Assembly: GCF_041053105.1 (NCBI RefSeq)
Contig: NZ_CP163444.1
Coordinates: 8,402,501-8,466,500, forward strand
Direction: 5' to 3'
DNA from: Streptomyces sp. R44
Lineage (GTDB): Bacteria; Actinomycetota; Actinomycetes; Streptomycetales; Streptomycetaceae
DNA: 64,000 bases
Position numbers and translations under genes: made by a program
Shown: positions 18,801 through 25,830 of the stretch, in pieces
Numbering within the stretch: the first letter of the stretch is position 1
Layout of the letters: each line of letters opens with the position of its first letter
The notes under the pieces: model-generated
What the model was told of the DNA's origin: nothing
Database searches by the model: none
The model's input: the letters and a program-made list of their open reading frames with translations, nothing else

Positions 18801-19372
18801 TCCCGGCGGGCACCCCGGACCCGGCGACCTTCACCCAGCTCGTCTCCGTCGGGGACGTCACGGCCGACGGCAAGCCGGACTTCTTCGTGACGGTGGGATC
18901 CGACCTCTGGGCGCTGATCGGCTACAACGGCGCGACGGTGGAGAAGACCGTCAGGGTGGCGTCGACCGTGTGGAGCGACCGGGACGTCGTGTCGGTCATG
19001 GACATCACCGGCGACGGGGTGATCGACATGATCTACCGCAATGACACGGCCGGCAAGCTCTACCTGCGGGTGGGCAAGCCGGCGGCGGGAGGGGGCCTGG
19101 ACCTCGCCTCAATGGCCTCGGCCGCCGCTTCCGCCTCGCCGAACGGCATCGACATCACGTACGGCGCGAGCGGCTGGCAGGCCGCCAACGTCCGGCTGCT
19201 GCTGGGCACTCCGGACGTCAACGGCGACGGCATCCCGGACATCTGGACCATCCGGGGCGACGGCGCGGTCCGCTTCTACGCCGGCACTCGGGGCGAGATG
19301 ACCCATGCCGGAACGCAGATCGTCGGCAACAGCGACGGGGTGGGCTGGAAGAACAAGCAGGCCATCGGCTGA
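15869..19372 (+). CDS. Secreted DNRLRE-domain protein with FG-GAP/VCBS-like repeats
   Basis: A 1167-residue exported protein. The N-terminus is a twin-Arg-like or Sec signal (RRMSGRRTVAAAAAAVVLAS). Residues ~30-270 match the region found before DNRLRE domains in Streptomyces RHS-associated proteins (WRPIDTDLKRVAGGWSPK). An acidic Glu/Pro-rich linker follows (~280-370), then the DNRLRE domain (~420-600, with DEARVGYESD and SWSCNKRSM). Fibronectin-like segments starting PPDAPTGLDL follow, and a C-terminal set of FG-GAP/VCBS-like repeats from ~858 (GDFTGDALPDMFIVDG, GDVTADGKPDFFV, PDVNGDGIPDIW) with calcium-binding D-x-D/N patterns. The start at 15869 is chosen because GGGGGAAGGGG lies upstream and the signal peptide begins there. 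It is probably a cell-surface or secreted partner of the divergent RHS protein. Confidence 0.8.
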   Translation: MMSKWRRMSGRRTVAAAAAAVVLASGLAYVGLDRDEEALDSAKLPGGRQSAPLTEGQAAVQARRTGKPVEATALRTPYSTTWAKPNGSLMRRVHSTPVRAKADGVWRPIDTDLKRVAGGWSPKATNTTMVFSGGGKAAAQRATRAVRRVSLMPAKGITPGTGNTLATIDVGTHSIVLTWPETIPTPIVDGPRALYPEILPGADLVLTAGDNGFAQLLVVKNKAAAADPRVARLAYGLSSTTLSFELDAVTGVVSAVDEGGEDVAESPTPLMWDSAGVPAQTDGQAGSDATAPAEVLPAESAGTAPAEPEESESPTPEPSDSVVDDDAGDPFKEVLPGASDEAPDPAETGGDSTLPPVPDEPTLEPTQSGAAATLSLASLNGPQPDSHGTLVETHLDGGNWVLIPDQEFLNDPSTVYPVFVDPSVSKHTNDWTTAYSRHQNASFYNGKNFNKGGTDEARVGYESDTWGTSRSFFTIDWDADLKGAKVEKAILRTLNTYSWSCNKRSMSVHQTGAISSKTNWKNAPSMNDGNQIGRDSFAHGYKTGCRDEYVAFDVKSTAQKAMDYGWPTLTLGFKATNEHDQFAWKKFRANGGHDPYIDLHYNRPPDAPTGLDLDPDLSCDTTAPYISLGASQLTLWASAKDKDGNLGSVDFTLWASKLGSSGPNLLGGAGRKGVGSSTSSATVYAGPFQTGSTGLSLVNGETYSWRAKSVDKFGSSSAYSPAKVPCRFVFDNQRPTAPTVKSTQFPDGDASDNGFGNQPEDSTWSTVKFGTAGSFTLKAAQTDVVKFEYGFNQGAVQASVARTAGAAVTTETTLSGVKPPQAGPNVLYVWAVDGAGHRSDPAKYLFYVTPRDKADAPGDFTGDALPDMFIVDGNGKLRMYPAEATAADPAKGTGDIGYSMSGAYRANPARNPDGTDNLPMYVGTPSGYWNGALITHLGDVYGGDGLQDLVARLEGKLWVYPGDGYGAVNTDRRQEILLPAGTPDPATFTQLVSVGDVTADGKPDFFVTVGSDLWALIGYNGATVEKTVRVASTVWSDRDVVSVMDITGDGVIDMIYRNDTAGKLYLRVGKPAAGGGLDLASMASAAASASPNGIDITYGASGWQAANVRLLLGTPDVNGDGIPDIWTIRGDGAVRFYAGTRGEMTHAGTQIVGNSDGVGWKNKQAIG

Positions 19373-19437
19373 CCGTCAATGGCACCCGGGGCCCGGCCGG
19401 ATTCCGGCGCTGTTGGCGAATCCGGGCCTGAGCGGGG

Positions 19438-19478
19438 CGTCGGCCTTCACGACCTGGTTGTGGTCGTGAAGGCCGACG
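19438..19478 (+). terminator. Perfect hairpin after the DNRLRE gene
   Basis: A perfect 17-bp stem (arms 19438-19454 and 19462-19478) with a 7-base loop TGGTTGT, starting 66 bases after the stop codon of the DNRLRE gene, followed by TTGTGTT. It is a likely factor-independent terminator for that gene. Confidence 0.7.
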
Positions 19479-19705
19479 TTGTGTTCGGGGGGCGTCCGTG
19501 TCGTTGCGTGTGGAGGAGCCCGGAGAGGTTCCGGCCGGGACGGTACGGGTGTGCGGCGGTACCGAAGCGGTGCCGCGGGCGTCGTCGTGGACATGGTGGG
19601 AGTGGGTGGCATCGCCCTCGGCGCGACAGGCGATGAGGCGTGCGACCTGGGCGGCGCTGCCATCGCGCCACCGGCACACCGCGTCTGTCGTCGCCCGGTC
19701 GGCGG

Positions 19706-19792
19706 GCGGGCGTGGATCGCGCAGTGCGCCTCGTCGACCAGTCCATGCAGGAGTGGGACCGCGTCAGCCGGGGCGGGGCGCCTTCGGCGTGA
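19706..19792 (+). pseudogene. Tyrosine recombinase C-terminal tail relic
   Basis: The frame ending at 19792 reads DRAVRLVDQSMQEWDRV and then RGGAPSA plus a stop. This aligns with the tail of the recombinase fragment at 40.3 kb (EQANRLIEQSMEEWDRI, RGGNPAGG). The non-coding DNA after it (GGACAGGAGCGGGATA and onward) also matches the DNA after the 40.3 kb copy. Only the last 25-30 codons are recognisable; the catalytic residues are gone. The IS481 element then interrupts the shared downstream sequence before the terminator and dehydrogenase tail resume at 20978. Confidence 0.55.
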
Positions 19793-19888
19793 GCCGGCGT
19801 TTTGGTCTGTGGTCAGTCCGGAAGCGCTGGACAGGAGCGGGATAGCGGCGGGAGGAACTGAGAGCTTCGCCGCGAACCCGGCCCTGCC

Positions 19889-20842
19889 CTAGGTGTATTG
19901 CCCTGTGAGGTTGGGGACGCGGCTGGCGGGTGGTTTGCCTGCGAGCGCGGTGTGTCCGCGGTGGTGATTGTAGGTGTGCAGCCAGCTGGGGAATGCGTCG
20001 CGTCGTTGCTGCTCTGAGTGGTAGGGGCGGGCGTAGGCCCACTCGTCGAGGAGGGTGCGGTTGAGGCGTTCGACCTTGCCGTTGGTCTGGGGTCGGTAGG
20101 GCCGGGTTCGCTTGTGGGTGATCCCGGCTGCCGTCAGGCTGTCGCGCCAGTCGCGGGAGCGGTAGCAGGAGCCGTTGTCGGTCAGGACGCGTTCCACGGT
20201 GATCCCGACGCTGGTGAAATAGGCGTGGGCCCGCTGCCAGAAGGCGGTGGCGGTCTCCTTCTTCTCGTCGGTGTGGATCTCGCTGTAGGCGAGGCGGGAG
20301 TGGTCGTCGACGGCGGTGTGGATGTAGCTGTAGCCGGCGTTCTTGCGGGTCTTGCGGCCGGCCTGGCGGCCCAGCACCCTGTGGCCGCCGCCGTCGGGGA
20401 TGTTGCCGAGCTTCTTGATGTCCACGTGCACCAGTTCGCCGGGCTTCTCGCGTTCGTAGCGGCGTATGTTCCGGCCGGTTGCACGGTCCAGATGGGTCAG
20501 ACGGGCCAGCCCGAACCGGGTCAGGACCCGGTGCACGGTTGAGGGCACCAGTCGCAGGTGGTGGGCGATGCGGGCCGGGCCCCAGCGCCGCAGGACACGG
20601 ACCTTGATGATTCGCCGCTCGGTGCGGGTCGGGGTCCGCCCGGGACTGTGACGAGGGCGTGAGGATCGGTCGGTCATGCCCGCTTCGCCGTCGTGGCGGT
20701 AGCGGGCAGCCCACCGCTGGGCTGTGGTCGGTGAGACCTGGAAGCGTTCGGCGGCACGCCGCAGCGGCCAGCCGTCCTCAACCACACAGCGGGCCAGACG
20801 CAGGCGCCCGGTCTCGGTCAGGGGTGCATTACGGTGGGGCAC
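19889..20842 (-). CDS. IS481-family transposase
   Basis: An apparently intact 317-residue transposase: helix-turn-helix region (WPLRRAAERFQVSPTTAQRW, then VLRRWGPARIAHHL) and a DDE integrase core with HVDIKKLGNI, DDHSRLAYSEIH, RVLTDNGSCYRS and RPYRPQTNGKVERLNRTLLDEW, giving D, D and E. The reading frame extends to 20881, but the GTG at 20842 (VPHRNAPLTETGRLRLA), with an AAGG 8 bases upstream, matches the usual start of the family. The TAG stop codon is formed by the CTAG target bases at the insertion edge. Confidence 0.85.
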   Translation of the reverse strand: MPHRNAPLTETGRLRLARCVVEDGWPLRRAAERFQVSPTTAQRWAARYRHDGEAGMTDRSSRPRHSPGRTPTRTERRIIKVRVLRRWGPARIAHHLRLVPSTVHRVLTRFGLARLTHLDRATGRNIRRYEREKPGELVHVDIKKLGNIPDGGGHRVLGRQAGRKTRKNAGYSYIHTAVDDHSRLAYSEIHTDEKKETATAFWQRAHAYFTSVGITVERVLTDNGSCYRSRDWRDSLTAAGITHKRTRPYRPQTNGKVERLNRTLLDEWAYARPYHSEQQRRDAFPSWLHTYNHHRGHTALAGKPPASRVPNLTGQYT

Positions 20843-20962
20843 GAGGGCCTTTCGGTCAGGTGTAGACGTCGCAATCCACACCGAACCGGAAGGCCCTCAC
20901 CTGTTCAAGATCCCTCCACCGAGACCTGGCTCACCCGTCCACAACCTCCCAAGACAGAACAC
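19893..20962 (-). mobile_element. IS481-family insertion sequence, intact, with CTAG target duplication
   Basis: About 1070 bp carrying one complete transposase. Ends read GTGTATTGCCCTGT on the left and, inward from the right, GTGTTCTGTCTTGG, a short imperfect inverted repeat beginning with TGT as usual for the family. CTAG flanks both ends (19889-19892 and 20963-20966). The host sequence either side corresponds to a continuous region at 40.38-40.47 kb, which shows exactly what was interrupted. Confidence 0.8.
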
Positions 20963-20977
20963 CTAGGGAGGACGAGC

Positions 20978-21018
20978 GAGACGCTCCTGACTGGCGAAAT
21001 CCCAGGTCAGGCGCCTTC
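20978..21018. terminator. Hairpin terminator, middle copy
   Basis: Imperfect inverted repeat GAGACGCTCCTGAC / GTCAGGCGCCTTC around TGGCGAAATCCCAG, followed by TCTTTCG on the + strand. It corresponds in position and sequence to the hairpins at 5860 and 40466, each next to an aldehyde dehydrogenase tail. Confidence 0.55.
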
Positions 21019-21028
21019 TTTCGTTCCG

Positions 21029-21105
21029 CTAGAAGAAGCCGAGCCTCTTCGGTGAGTACGACACGAGCAGGTTCTTCGTCTGCTGGTGGTACAGGCGGGA
21101 CATCC
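21029..21105 (-). pseudogene. Aldehyde dehydrogenase 3'-tail relic (candidate attachment site), copy B
   Basis: The minus strand encodes [20 protein letters not shown] then FF and a TAG stop, matching the end of the intact aldehyde dehydrogenase. Upstream codons quickly diverge and no other part of the enzyme is present. The inverted-repeat core at 21032-21050 is GAAGAAGC-CGA-GCCTCTTC, with one mismatch. With copy A (5909) and the intact gene (40517) it divides the accessory DNA into two blocks. Confidence 0.6.
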
Positions 21106-21248
21106 TCCTGACCAGCGCGAATGACCCTTCGGCTCGGCAGTTGTGCGATGTTGGACCGTACTCGGGCCCGATCGAGTGCCTCCGACGCGTCCCAGCGGGA
21201 GGGTTGTTCCACCTCGCCGGCGCTTCCCGTCACGTCGGGGTACTGAGC

Positions 21249-21599
21249 ATGTGGCGGGCGGTCGAATCTCCCGCCCTCCAGAACGCCGCCTACGTCGCCG
21301 TCATCGGCTGGGAGACACTGGCCGCGGCGGTCCTCCTCGCCGCCACCTGGTTCTGGATCACGGGACTGCGCCGCGACGCTTACGACCGCGCCCGCGCGGC
21401 AAGCACGGTGGGGCTGGTGATGGTGCTGTCGCTGTTCGGGATGGGTTTCCTCGCGATCGGCGGCGAGTGGTTCGGCATGTGGCAGTCGTCCGACTGGAAC
21501 GGTCTTGACGCCGCGGCACGCAACGTCGCGCTGGCCGCCTTCACGCTCCTCGTGGTGCACCTGCCCGGTGTCCGCCGGGCGGATCCCGAACGGACCTGA
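21249..21599 (+). pseudogene. DUF2165-family small membrane protein, 5'-truncated
   Basis: The sequence from MWRAVESPALQNAAYVAVIG onward is typical of DUF2165 integral membrane proteins: helices at AAVLLAATWFWITGL and LVMVLSLFGMGFLAIGGEWF, then MWQSSDWNG and a last helix NVALAAFTLLVVHLP. Full-length proteins are about 160 residues and have another helix and a conserved periplasmic stretch before a VLSMDT-like motif. Here VLSM is joined directly to WRAV and nothing recognisable precedes it, so the 5' third is lost. The remaining 116 residues from the ATG at 21249 could still be translated. It lies just right of tail relic copy B. Confidence 0.55.
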
Positions 21600-21813
21600 C
21601 GCCCGGCGCCGTACGGCTGCTCAACGTGTGCGACCGAGATCGGCATCGGACGTCTGTTGGTCGAAGGCGTTACGGCCGGTCGCGAACTCTCACGGTGAGG
21701 TCGAGGCTGCATTCGACGGTGGAGCGAAGCGAGCGAAGTGTCCGTCCGCCACACAGGTCGACGGGAGATGTGCTGCGACCTGATGTGGCCACTTGGCCTC
21801 AAGGGATGGAGTG

Positions 21814-21891
21814 ACCGGTGAGATTTACCTGGCCTGCGACGGCCAGGGCCGTCCGCCCGCGTTCACGCTCACGGGCGGGAACGTCAACGAC
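21814..21891 (+). pseudogene. IS5-family transposase fragment
   Basis: Twenty-six codons reading GEIYLACDGQGRPPAFTLTG and then GNVND, the conserved middle block of IS5/IS427-type transposases (usually KIHLACDGRGRPL...). Nothing recognisable of the element lies on either side. The homology ends exactly where the inverted alcohol dehydrogenase segment begins. Confidence 0.6.
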
Positions 21892-21893
21892 TG

Positions 21894-21987
21894 GTGGTCG
21901 GACGGCGCGTGGTGATGCTGCCGACGTTCCGCTTCGGCACATGGGCGACAAGGACCGTGGTGCCCGCGAGCAACGTGGTTCCGGTGC
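21894..21987 (+). pseudogene. Inverted internal piece of the adjacent alcohol dehydrogenase gene
   Basis: The + strand encodes GRRVVMLPTFRFGTWATRTV followed by VPASNVVPV. In zinc-type alcohol dehydrogenases this segment directly follows the residues with which the neighbouring minus-strand fragment ends (GPGVDPAL). The piece is therefore in the wrong orientation relative to its own N-terminus. It starts beside the IS5 fragment, so an IS-associated inversion is the likely cause. Confidence 0.6.
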
Positions 21988-22235
21988 AGCGCCGGGTCCA
22001 CACCCGGCCCGGCCTCGGCGACCCGGCCGACGCCCTCGGCGCCCATGTCCGCGGGCACCTCCGGATAGACGCCGAACCAGCCCATGGCGAACAGCGGGTC
22101 CGCCCCGTTGATCGGCGAGGCCTCGACATCGACCACGACCTCGCCCGCTCCGGCCGAGATCTCGGCCCCGCCGACCAGGGCGATGGTCTCCTCGAGGTCA
22201 CCGCCGACGGCGTTGAGCACCAGCTTGCTTGTCAT
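21987..22235 (-). pseudogene. Zinc-dependent alcohol dehydrogenase family protein, N-terminal fragment
   Basis: Starts MTSKLVLNAVGGDLEETIAL and continues with VVVDVEASPINGADPLFAMG, YPEVPADMGAEGVGRVAEAG and PGVDPAL, the GroES-like N-terminal third of an MDR oxidoreductase (about 85 residues). The sequence then stops matching: on this strand the continuation is nonsense, while the expected continuation appears on the opposite strand at 21894-21987. No cofactor-binding domain follows. An AAGGACG-type ribosome site lies before the ATG at 22235. Confidence 0.65.
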
Positions 22236-22276
22236 CGTCCTTCTCCTCGTCCTGCCGTCGTCACAATCGGTGATCT

Positions 22277-22919
22277 TCAGTCGGGAAGCCGCTCGCCGTG
22301 GCTCTCGGCGACCATGTAGGCCGCGTACCACTCCGGCCAGTTCTCGTCGTGCTCTCCGCCGTTGCGGTCCTCGTGCTCGCCGTGAGCGTCCGCGGCGCGC
22401 TTGAGGGCGTCGACCAGGTCGGTCACCGACGCGTACGACGTGGCCGTCGCCTCGACGCGTCCGGGCAGCCGCTTGGTGACCTCCTGCAGCAGGAAGGCAT
22501 TTCCGTCCGGGCTGTGAACGTCGCGAACGATCCGTAGCTCGCGCGGCCTCCCGCGATGCCGTCGACGCGGCCCCCGTCGGCCATCGGCCGGAACTGCGCG
22601 CCCGGGGTCTCCAGGTGGAAAACCTTGCTGATGTCGAGGCCCCGGTCGGCGAGGAGATCGCGTGCCCGGTGGACGTCGGAGACCACCAGGTAAAAACCCT
22701 CCGCCGTGCCCGGCTCCGCGCTGGTGATGTTCGTGCCGAACTGGATCGACGCGGGCGATCCGGGGGCGTGAACTGCACGACCCGGAACCCGTTGTCGAAG
22801 CTGAAGTCGGCGTCCAGCCGCCAGCCCAGACCCGCGTAGAACGCCTTGGACCGGTCGACGTCGCGTACCGGGATGACGACCGCTTCGAGCTTCAGGTCGG
22901 CGGTAGCGGAAGTGCTCAT
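22277..22919 (-). pseudogene. VOC (glyoxalase-like) protein with two frameshifts
   Basis: The product starts MSTSATADLKLEAVVIPVRD and DVDRSKAFYAGLGWRLDADF, a clear vicinal-oxygen-chelate fold, up to FRVVQFTPP. The frame then changes (one base missing near 22765) to SPASIQFGTN, LVVSDVHRARDLLADRG and FRPMADGGRVDGIAGGRASY. Near 22520 it changes again (another single base missing) to SPDGNAFLLQEVTKRLPGR, WPEWYAAYMVAESHGERLPD and a TGA at 22277. Both shifts are single-base losses, so this is a recently decayed gene or reflects two sequence errors. It lies upstream of the broken alcohol dehydrogenase on the same strand, probably one former operon. Confidence 0.7.
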
Positions 22920-23295
22920 TGCCCTCACTTCTCGATGCTTGTCAGCGGGCTGCCGTCATGACCGAGAGTGCGCCGACGCCCGCCCGATGGCACCAGGGAT
23001 CGACCCTGGTCGGTGCCCAAGGTGCGGGGCGCCGGGCGAGCCGGACACGGGGGTGACCCGGCCGGCGGCATATGAGGGCGGCGGGGGCTGCAGGACTCCG
23101 TCGGCGCCGGTGCCATGGGCGATCCCGGCCGCGCCGTGGCGCACGTATCGTGGGCCATCGTGGCTGGGGTGGTGGGCCCGATCGGCCCAGTGCGGTCGAT
23201 GGCCTTGTGGCTGCCAGGCGCCGCGTCGACGCAGGTCACTCCGTCTGTGGCCCGTGTGCAGGGGCCTGACCTTCATGCCAGAACGCGGTACCGCG
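22920..23295. other. Region with no recognisable gene
   Basis: About 375 bp between the VOC pseudogene and the GPP34 gene. Frames are open on both strands, but the translations are Pro/Arg-rich and match no family I know. The VOC promoter probably lies at its left edge. Confidence 0.3.
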
Positions 23296-23901
23296 TCATG
23301 CACCCCGCCAGATGTTGTCGAAGGCCGCCTCTTCGACGCTTCGGCGCTGACGCTCGCCCTCCAGCTCGAGTTCCGCCTCACCGACGGCGGCCAGCACCGT
23401 GGCCGTGTCATCCGTCGGATCCGGTGCCTCGGCGGCCGGTTCGGCCGCTAGCCCGACGGCCGCCACGAGCGCGGTGAGAACGGGATCGCCCGCCTCCCGA
23501 CGCTCCTGTGCCCGGCGGTGCGCGAGGGAGTCGGTGAGTACCAGTTCGCCTCCACTCCCGAAGGGCAGCCGGCGCCGGTGCGTCCGACTGAGGTCGCCGT
23601 CCGACTCCAGCGCCGCTTCATAGCCGTCGGCCAGGGCGCGGCCCCGTCGCCACAACCAGTCGTCCAGCGACTCGTACGGCTCGTGCCGGACGAGCGCGGT
23701 GCATGCCTGCCGCAGGAGGGCGTCCTGCGGTGTCGGGTCACCGGCCGGTACAAGGCGGTCGCCGTCCAGCCGGATGGCGCCGAGGTCCAGCAGGTCGATC
23801 GCCTCGGCGCCTGCGAGCGCCAGCGACAGGACGCCCCGGCCCACGGCACGGCGGGGGTCGAGTTCCATGACAGTGATCCACAGATCACGCGCTGTGCTCA
23901 C
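23296..23901 (-). CDS. GPP34-family phosphoprotein
   Basis: A 201-residue protein of the GPP34/GOLPH3 family, which in Streptomyces is a multi-copy group of unknown function; eukaryotic members bind phosphoinositides at the Golgi. Recognisable blocks are ARDLWITVMELD, VLSLALAGAEAIDLLDLGAI, GDRLVPAG, HEPYESLDDWLWRRGRALAD and LVLTDSLAHRRAQERREAGD, ending in an acidic tail. The GTG at 23901 gives the standard N-terminus and overlaps a possible upstream stop (GTGA), but no convincing upstream gene was found. Length and motifs look complete. Confidence 0.75.
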   Translation of the reverse strand: MSTARDLWITVMELDPRRAVGRGVLSLALAGAEAIDLLDLGAIRLDGDRLVPAGDPTPQDALLRQACTALVRHEPYESLDDWLWRRGRALADGYEAALESDGDLSRTHRRRLPFGSGGELVLTDSLAHRRAQERREAGDPVLTALVAAVGLAAEPAAEAPDPTDDTATVLAAVGEAELELEGERQRRSVEEAAFDNIWRGA

Positions 23902-24211
23902 AGCAGACTCCCGGAGAGTTCGACGACGTACACGATCAGGATCCGCCGGACAGGACCAGGGAGCGATACGTGGCGCCTGCCCGTGCCTCCGACGGCTGCG
24001 ACGGTGCCGTCGAGGGCCTTGTCCGGGACGCGTTTCACGACGAGCCCCGGCGTGTGCCGGAGAGAACGTGGCTCGGTGTGCCTGCCTCCGCGACTTCGAA
24101 GACGCGGTCCTCCGCCCCCGCATCGGAGGACCGGTAAATGCGTTGCCTCCCGAGTTGATCGGGCCGCTCCCGCAGACTGGTGGGAGTGGCGCTGTCGACG
24201 GCATGGCGCGA
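23902..24211. other. Region with no recognisable gene
   Basis: About 310 bp. One minus-strand frame ends at the GPP34 start (LIVYVVELSGSLL then stop) in the manner of translational coupling, but its upstream part is Arg/Gly-rich and matches nothing I recognise. It may be the end of a lost gene. Confidence 0.3.
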
Positions 24212-25258
24212 TCACCACTCGGCCGCGTCGACGACGGCCGTGGCGAAGCCCCGCGGATCCTCCTGGGGAACGTTGTGGCCGACATCGAGGACGCGGTGGT
24301 CGTACTTGCCGGTGAACATGGCGCGGTACGCGGATCCGTCGCCGGCCGGGGTGAAAGGGCCGTAGCGGCCGTCGATCGTGATCGTGGGCACGCCGATGGT
24401 CGGGGCCTGCTGCAGCACGCGCTCCAGGTCCGCGTACTCCGGCTCGCTGGGGACCAGGCTCTGCCGCCAGCGATAGTTCCCGATCACGATCGCGACGTAG
24501 TCGGGGTTGTCGAAGGCCGCCAGGGTGCGGTCGTACGTGTCCTGGGAGAAGTCCCAGGTGGGCGAGTTGAACTTCCAGATGAACCGACCCAGGTCGTGAC
24601 GGTACAGGGTGAGCCCCGCCACGCCGCGCTCGGTGGCGAAGTAGTACTGGTACCACCATGCGTTCTCGGCCATGGGCGGCAGCGGCTTGAGGTTCGCCGC
24701 CAGATTGGTGATCAGATAGCCGGTCAAAGAGACCAGGGCCCGGCAGCGCTGCGGCCACATGGCCGCGATGATGTCAGCGGTCCGCGATCCCCAGTCGTAG
24801 CCGGCGATGACAGCCCGCTGGATGCGCAGCGCGTCCATCAGCGCGATGGTGTCCAGAGCGAAAGCGGCCTTATCGACGTTGCGCCGGGTGTCGGGGGACA
24901 GGAACGTCGTGCTGCCGTGGCCGCAGAAGTACGGCACGATCACCCGGTAGCCCTCGCTCGCCAACAGCGGGGCCACCTCGACGTAGCTGTGGATGTCGTA
25001 GGGGAAGCCGTGCAGCAGCAGGACGGGATGCCCGTGCGCCGGCCCCATCTCGACGTATCCGATGTTCAGTACACCTGCCTTGACGTGTTTCATCGGGCCG
25101 AAGGCCTTGCTCGTCGCGGCCGGGCTCGTCGCCGCCGGTCCGGCGATGTGTGCCGGGAGAGACTGCCCGGCAGCAGGGACGGCGGAGGCGAACGGGGCGA
25201 ATGCCGCGGTGCCGGCGGCGATGCCCAAGAAGTGCCGTCGGTCGGGACTTGAACCCAT
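24212..25258 (-). CDS. Exported alpha/beta hydrolase (epoxide-hydrolase-like)
   Basis: A 348-residue protein with a twin-arginine signal (DRRHFLGIAAGTAAFAPFAS). The hydrolase fold follows: VLLLHGFPYDIHSYVEVAPL (HG oxyanion motif near residue 83), nucleophile elbow GYDWGS near 150 with Asp as nucleophile as in epoxide hydrolases and dehalogenases, a cap region rich in Trp/Tyr (WWYQYYFATERG), and a C-terminal acid/His region ending VLDVGHNVPQEDP. It is predicted to be folded before export and to act outside the membrane on an unknown substrate. The gene stands alone with unrelated or broken neighbours. Confidence 0.8.
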   Translation of the reverse strand: MGSSPDRRHFLGIAAGTAAFAPFASAVPAAGQSLPAHIAGPAATSPAATSKAFGPMKHVKAGVLNIGYVEMGPAHGHPVLLLHGFPYDIHSYVEVAPLLASEGYRVIVPYFCGHGSTTFLSPDTRRNVDKAAFALDTIALMDALRIQRAVIAGYDWGSRTADIIAAMWPQRCRALVSLTGYLITNLAANLKPLPPMAENAWWYQYYFATERGVAGLTLYRHDLGRFIWKFNSPTWDFSQDTYDRTLAAFDNPDYVAIVIGNYRWRQSLVPSEPEYADLERVLQQAPTIGVPTITIDGRYGPFTPAGDGSAYRAMFTGKYDHRVLDVGHNVPQEDPRGFATAVVDAAEW

Positions 25259-25519
25259 GAGTGATCTCCTCGGTCAGGTCCGTGGTCGACGTGCGGGGCC
25301 GAATCCGGAGCCGCGACCCGCACCGGAACCACTGTGTGCGCGACGGTGCGCATTTCCCACCCGTGACTCACCCGGGTGCGGACCAACGAAGTACCTGGCG
25401 CATTCGGCATCTGTCCCCGACCAGGTTGGTGGGTGGCGTCGATGACAGTCGTCGGCGAGCTCCCCGGCTGACGGCGCCGCACGATCCGTGCAGGTGAGCG
25501 CCTCCCGTACCGCCGCCCC

Positions 25520-25830
25520 GGCCGCCGGGGCGTGGAACGCGGTCAGGGAGCAGAGCAGATCGGGGCCGAAGCCGGCTTCCTCGAGGAGCGTGTTGACCGC
25601 GTGCAGGCCGTTGACCAGCGTGATCAGTTCCTTGGCGGGACGTCGTACGGTGAGCCAGGCGTGGCCGTACGCGTCCGAGGTGTACGTCACGGGGTACGCC
25701 CCCGGTCCGGCGCTCAGGCCCGCGCTCTGGCCGTCGCCGCCCGCACCCCGATCGGGCCCGGCCACCCCTCGACGTCGAGGAGATCCTGAATGTTCCCCTC
25801 CAGGCGCGCGAAGGCACGCCCTCGCGTCAT
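25520..25830 (-). pseudogene. PspA-associated protein PspAB remnant
   Basis: Two pieces in different frames resemble PspAB of actinomycetes: AFARLEGNIQDLLDVEG (start side, from the ATG at 25830 overlapping the lipoprotein stop) and SDAYGHAWLTVRRPAKEL, LVNGLHAVNTLLEEAGFGPD and LLCSLTAF. PspAB normally has about 190 residues, begins earlier and ends in a conserved YLYKRGTFYPF-like stretch; here both ends are missing and a frameshift lies near 25740. The intact protein works with the membrane-stress protein PspA. Confidence 0.5.

Larger units (their letters stand above)
5909..21050. mobile_element. Putative genomic island A (between tail relics A and B)
   Basis: Bounded on both sides by ~60-70 bp relics of the aldehyde dehydrogenase 3' end with adjacent related hairpins, and holding a tyrosine-recombinase tail next to its right boundary. 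Cargo: RHS toxin-like locus, DNRLRE protein, IS5 and IS481 elements. The boundaries are seen; calling it an integrated island is inference. Confidence 0.45.

Noticed and set aside
19376..19663. Minus-strand small protein downstream of the DNRLRE gene
   Set aside because: Crosses the perfect terminator hairpin, is His/Thr/Pro/Arg-rich and matches nothing; probably noise.
24212..25258. Haloalkane dehalogenase assignment for the exported hydrolase
   Set aside because: The Asp nucleophile fits, but halide-binding residues cannot be confirmed from reading and epoxide-hydrolase-like is the safer general call.
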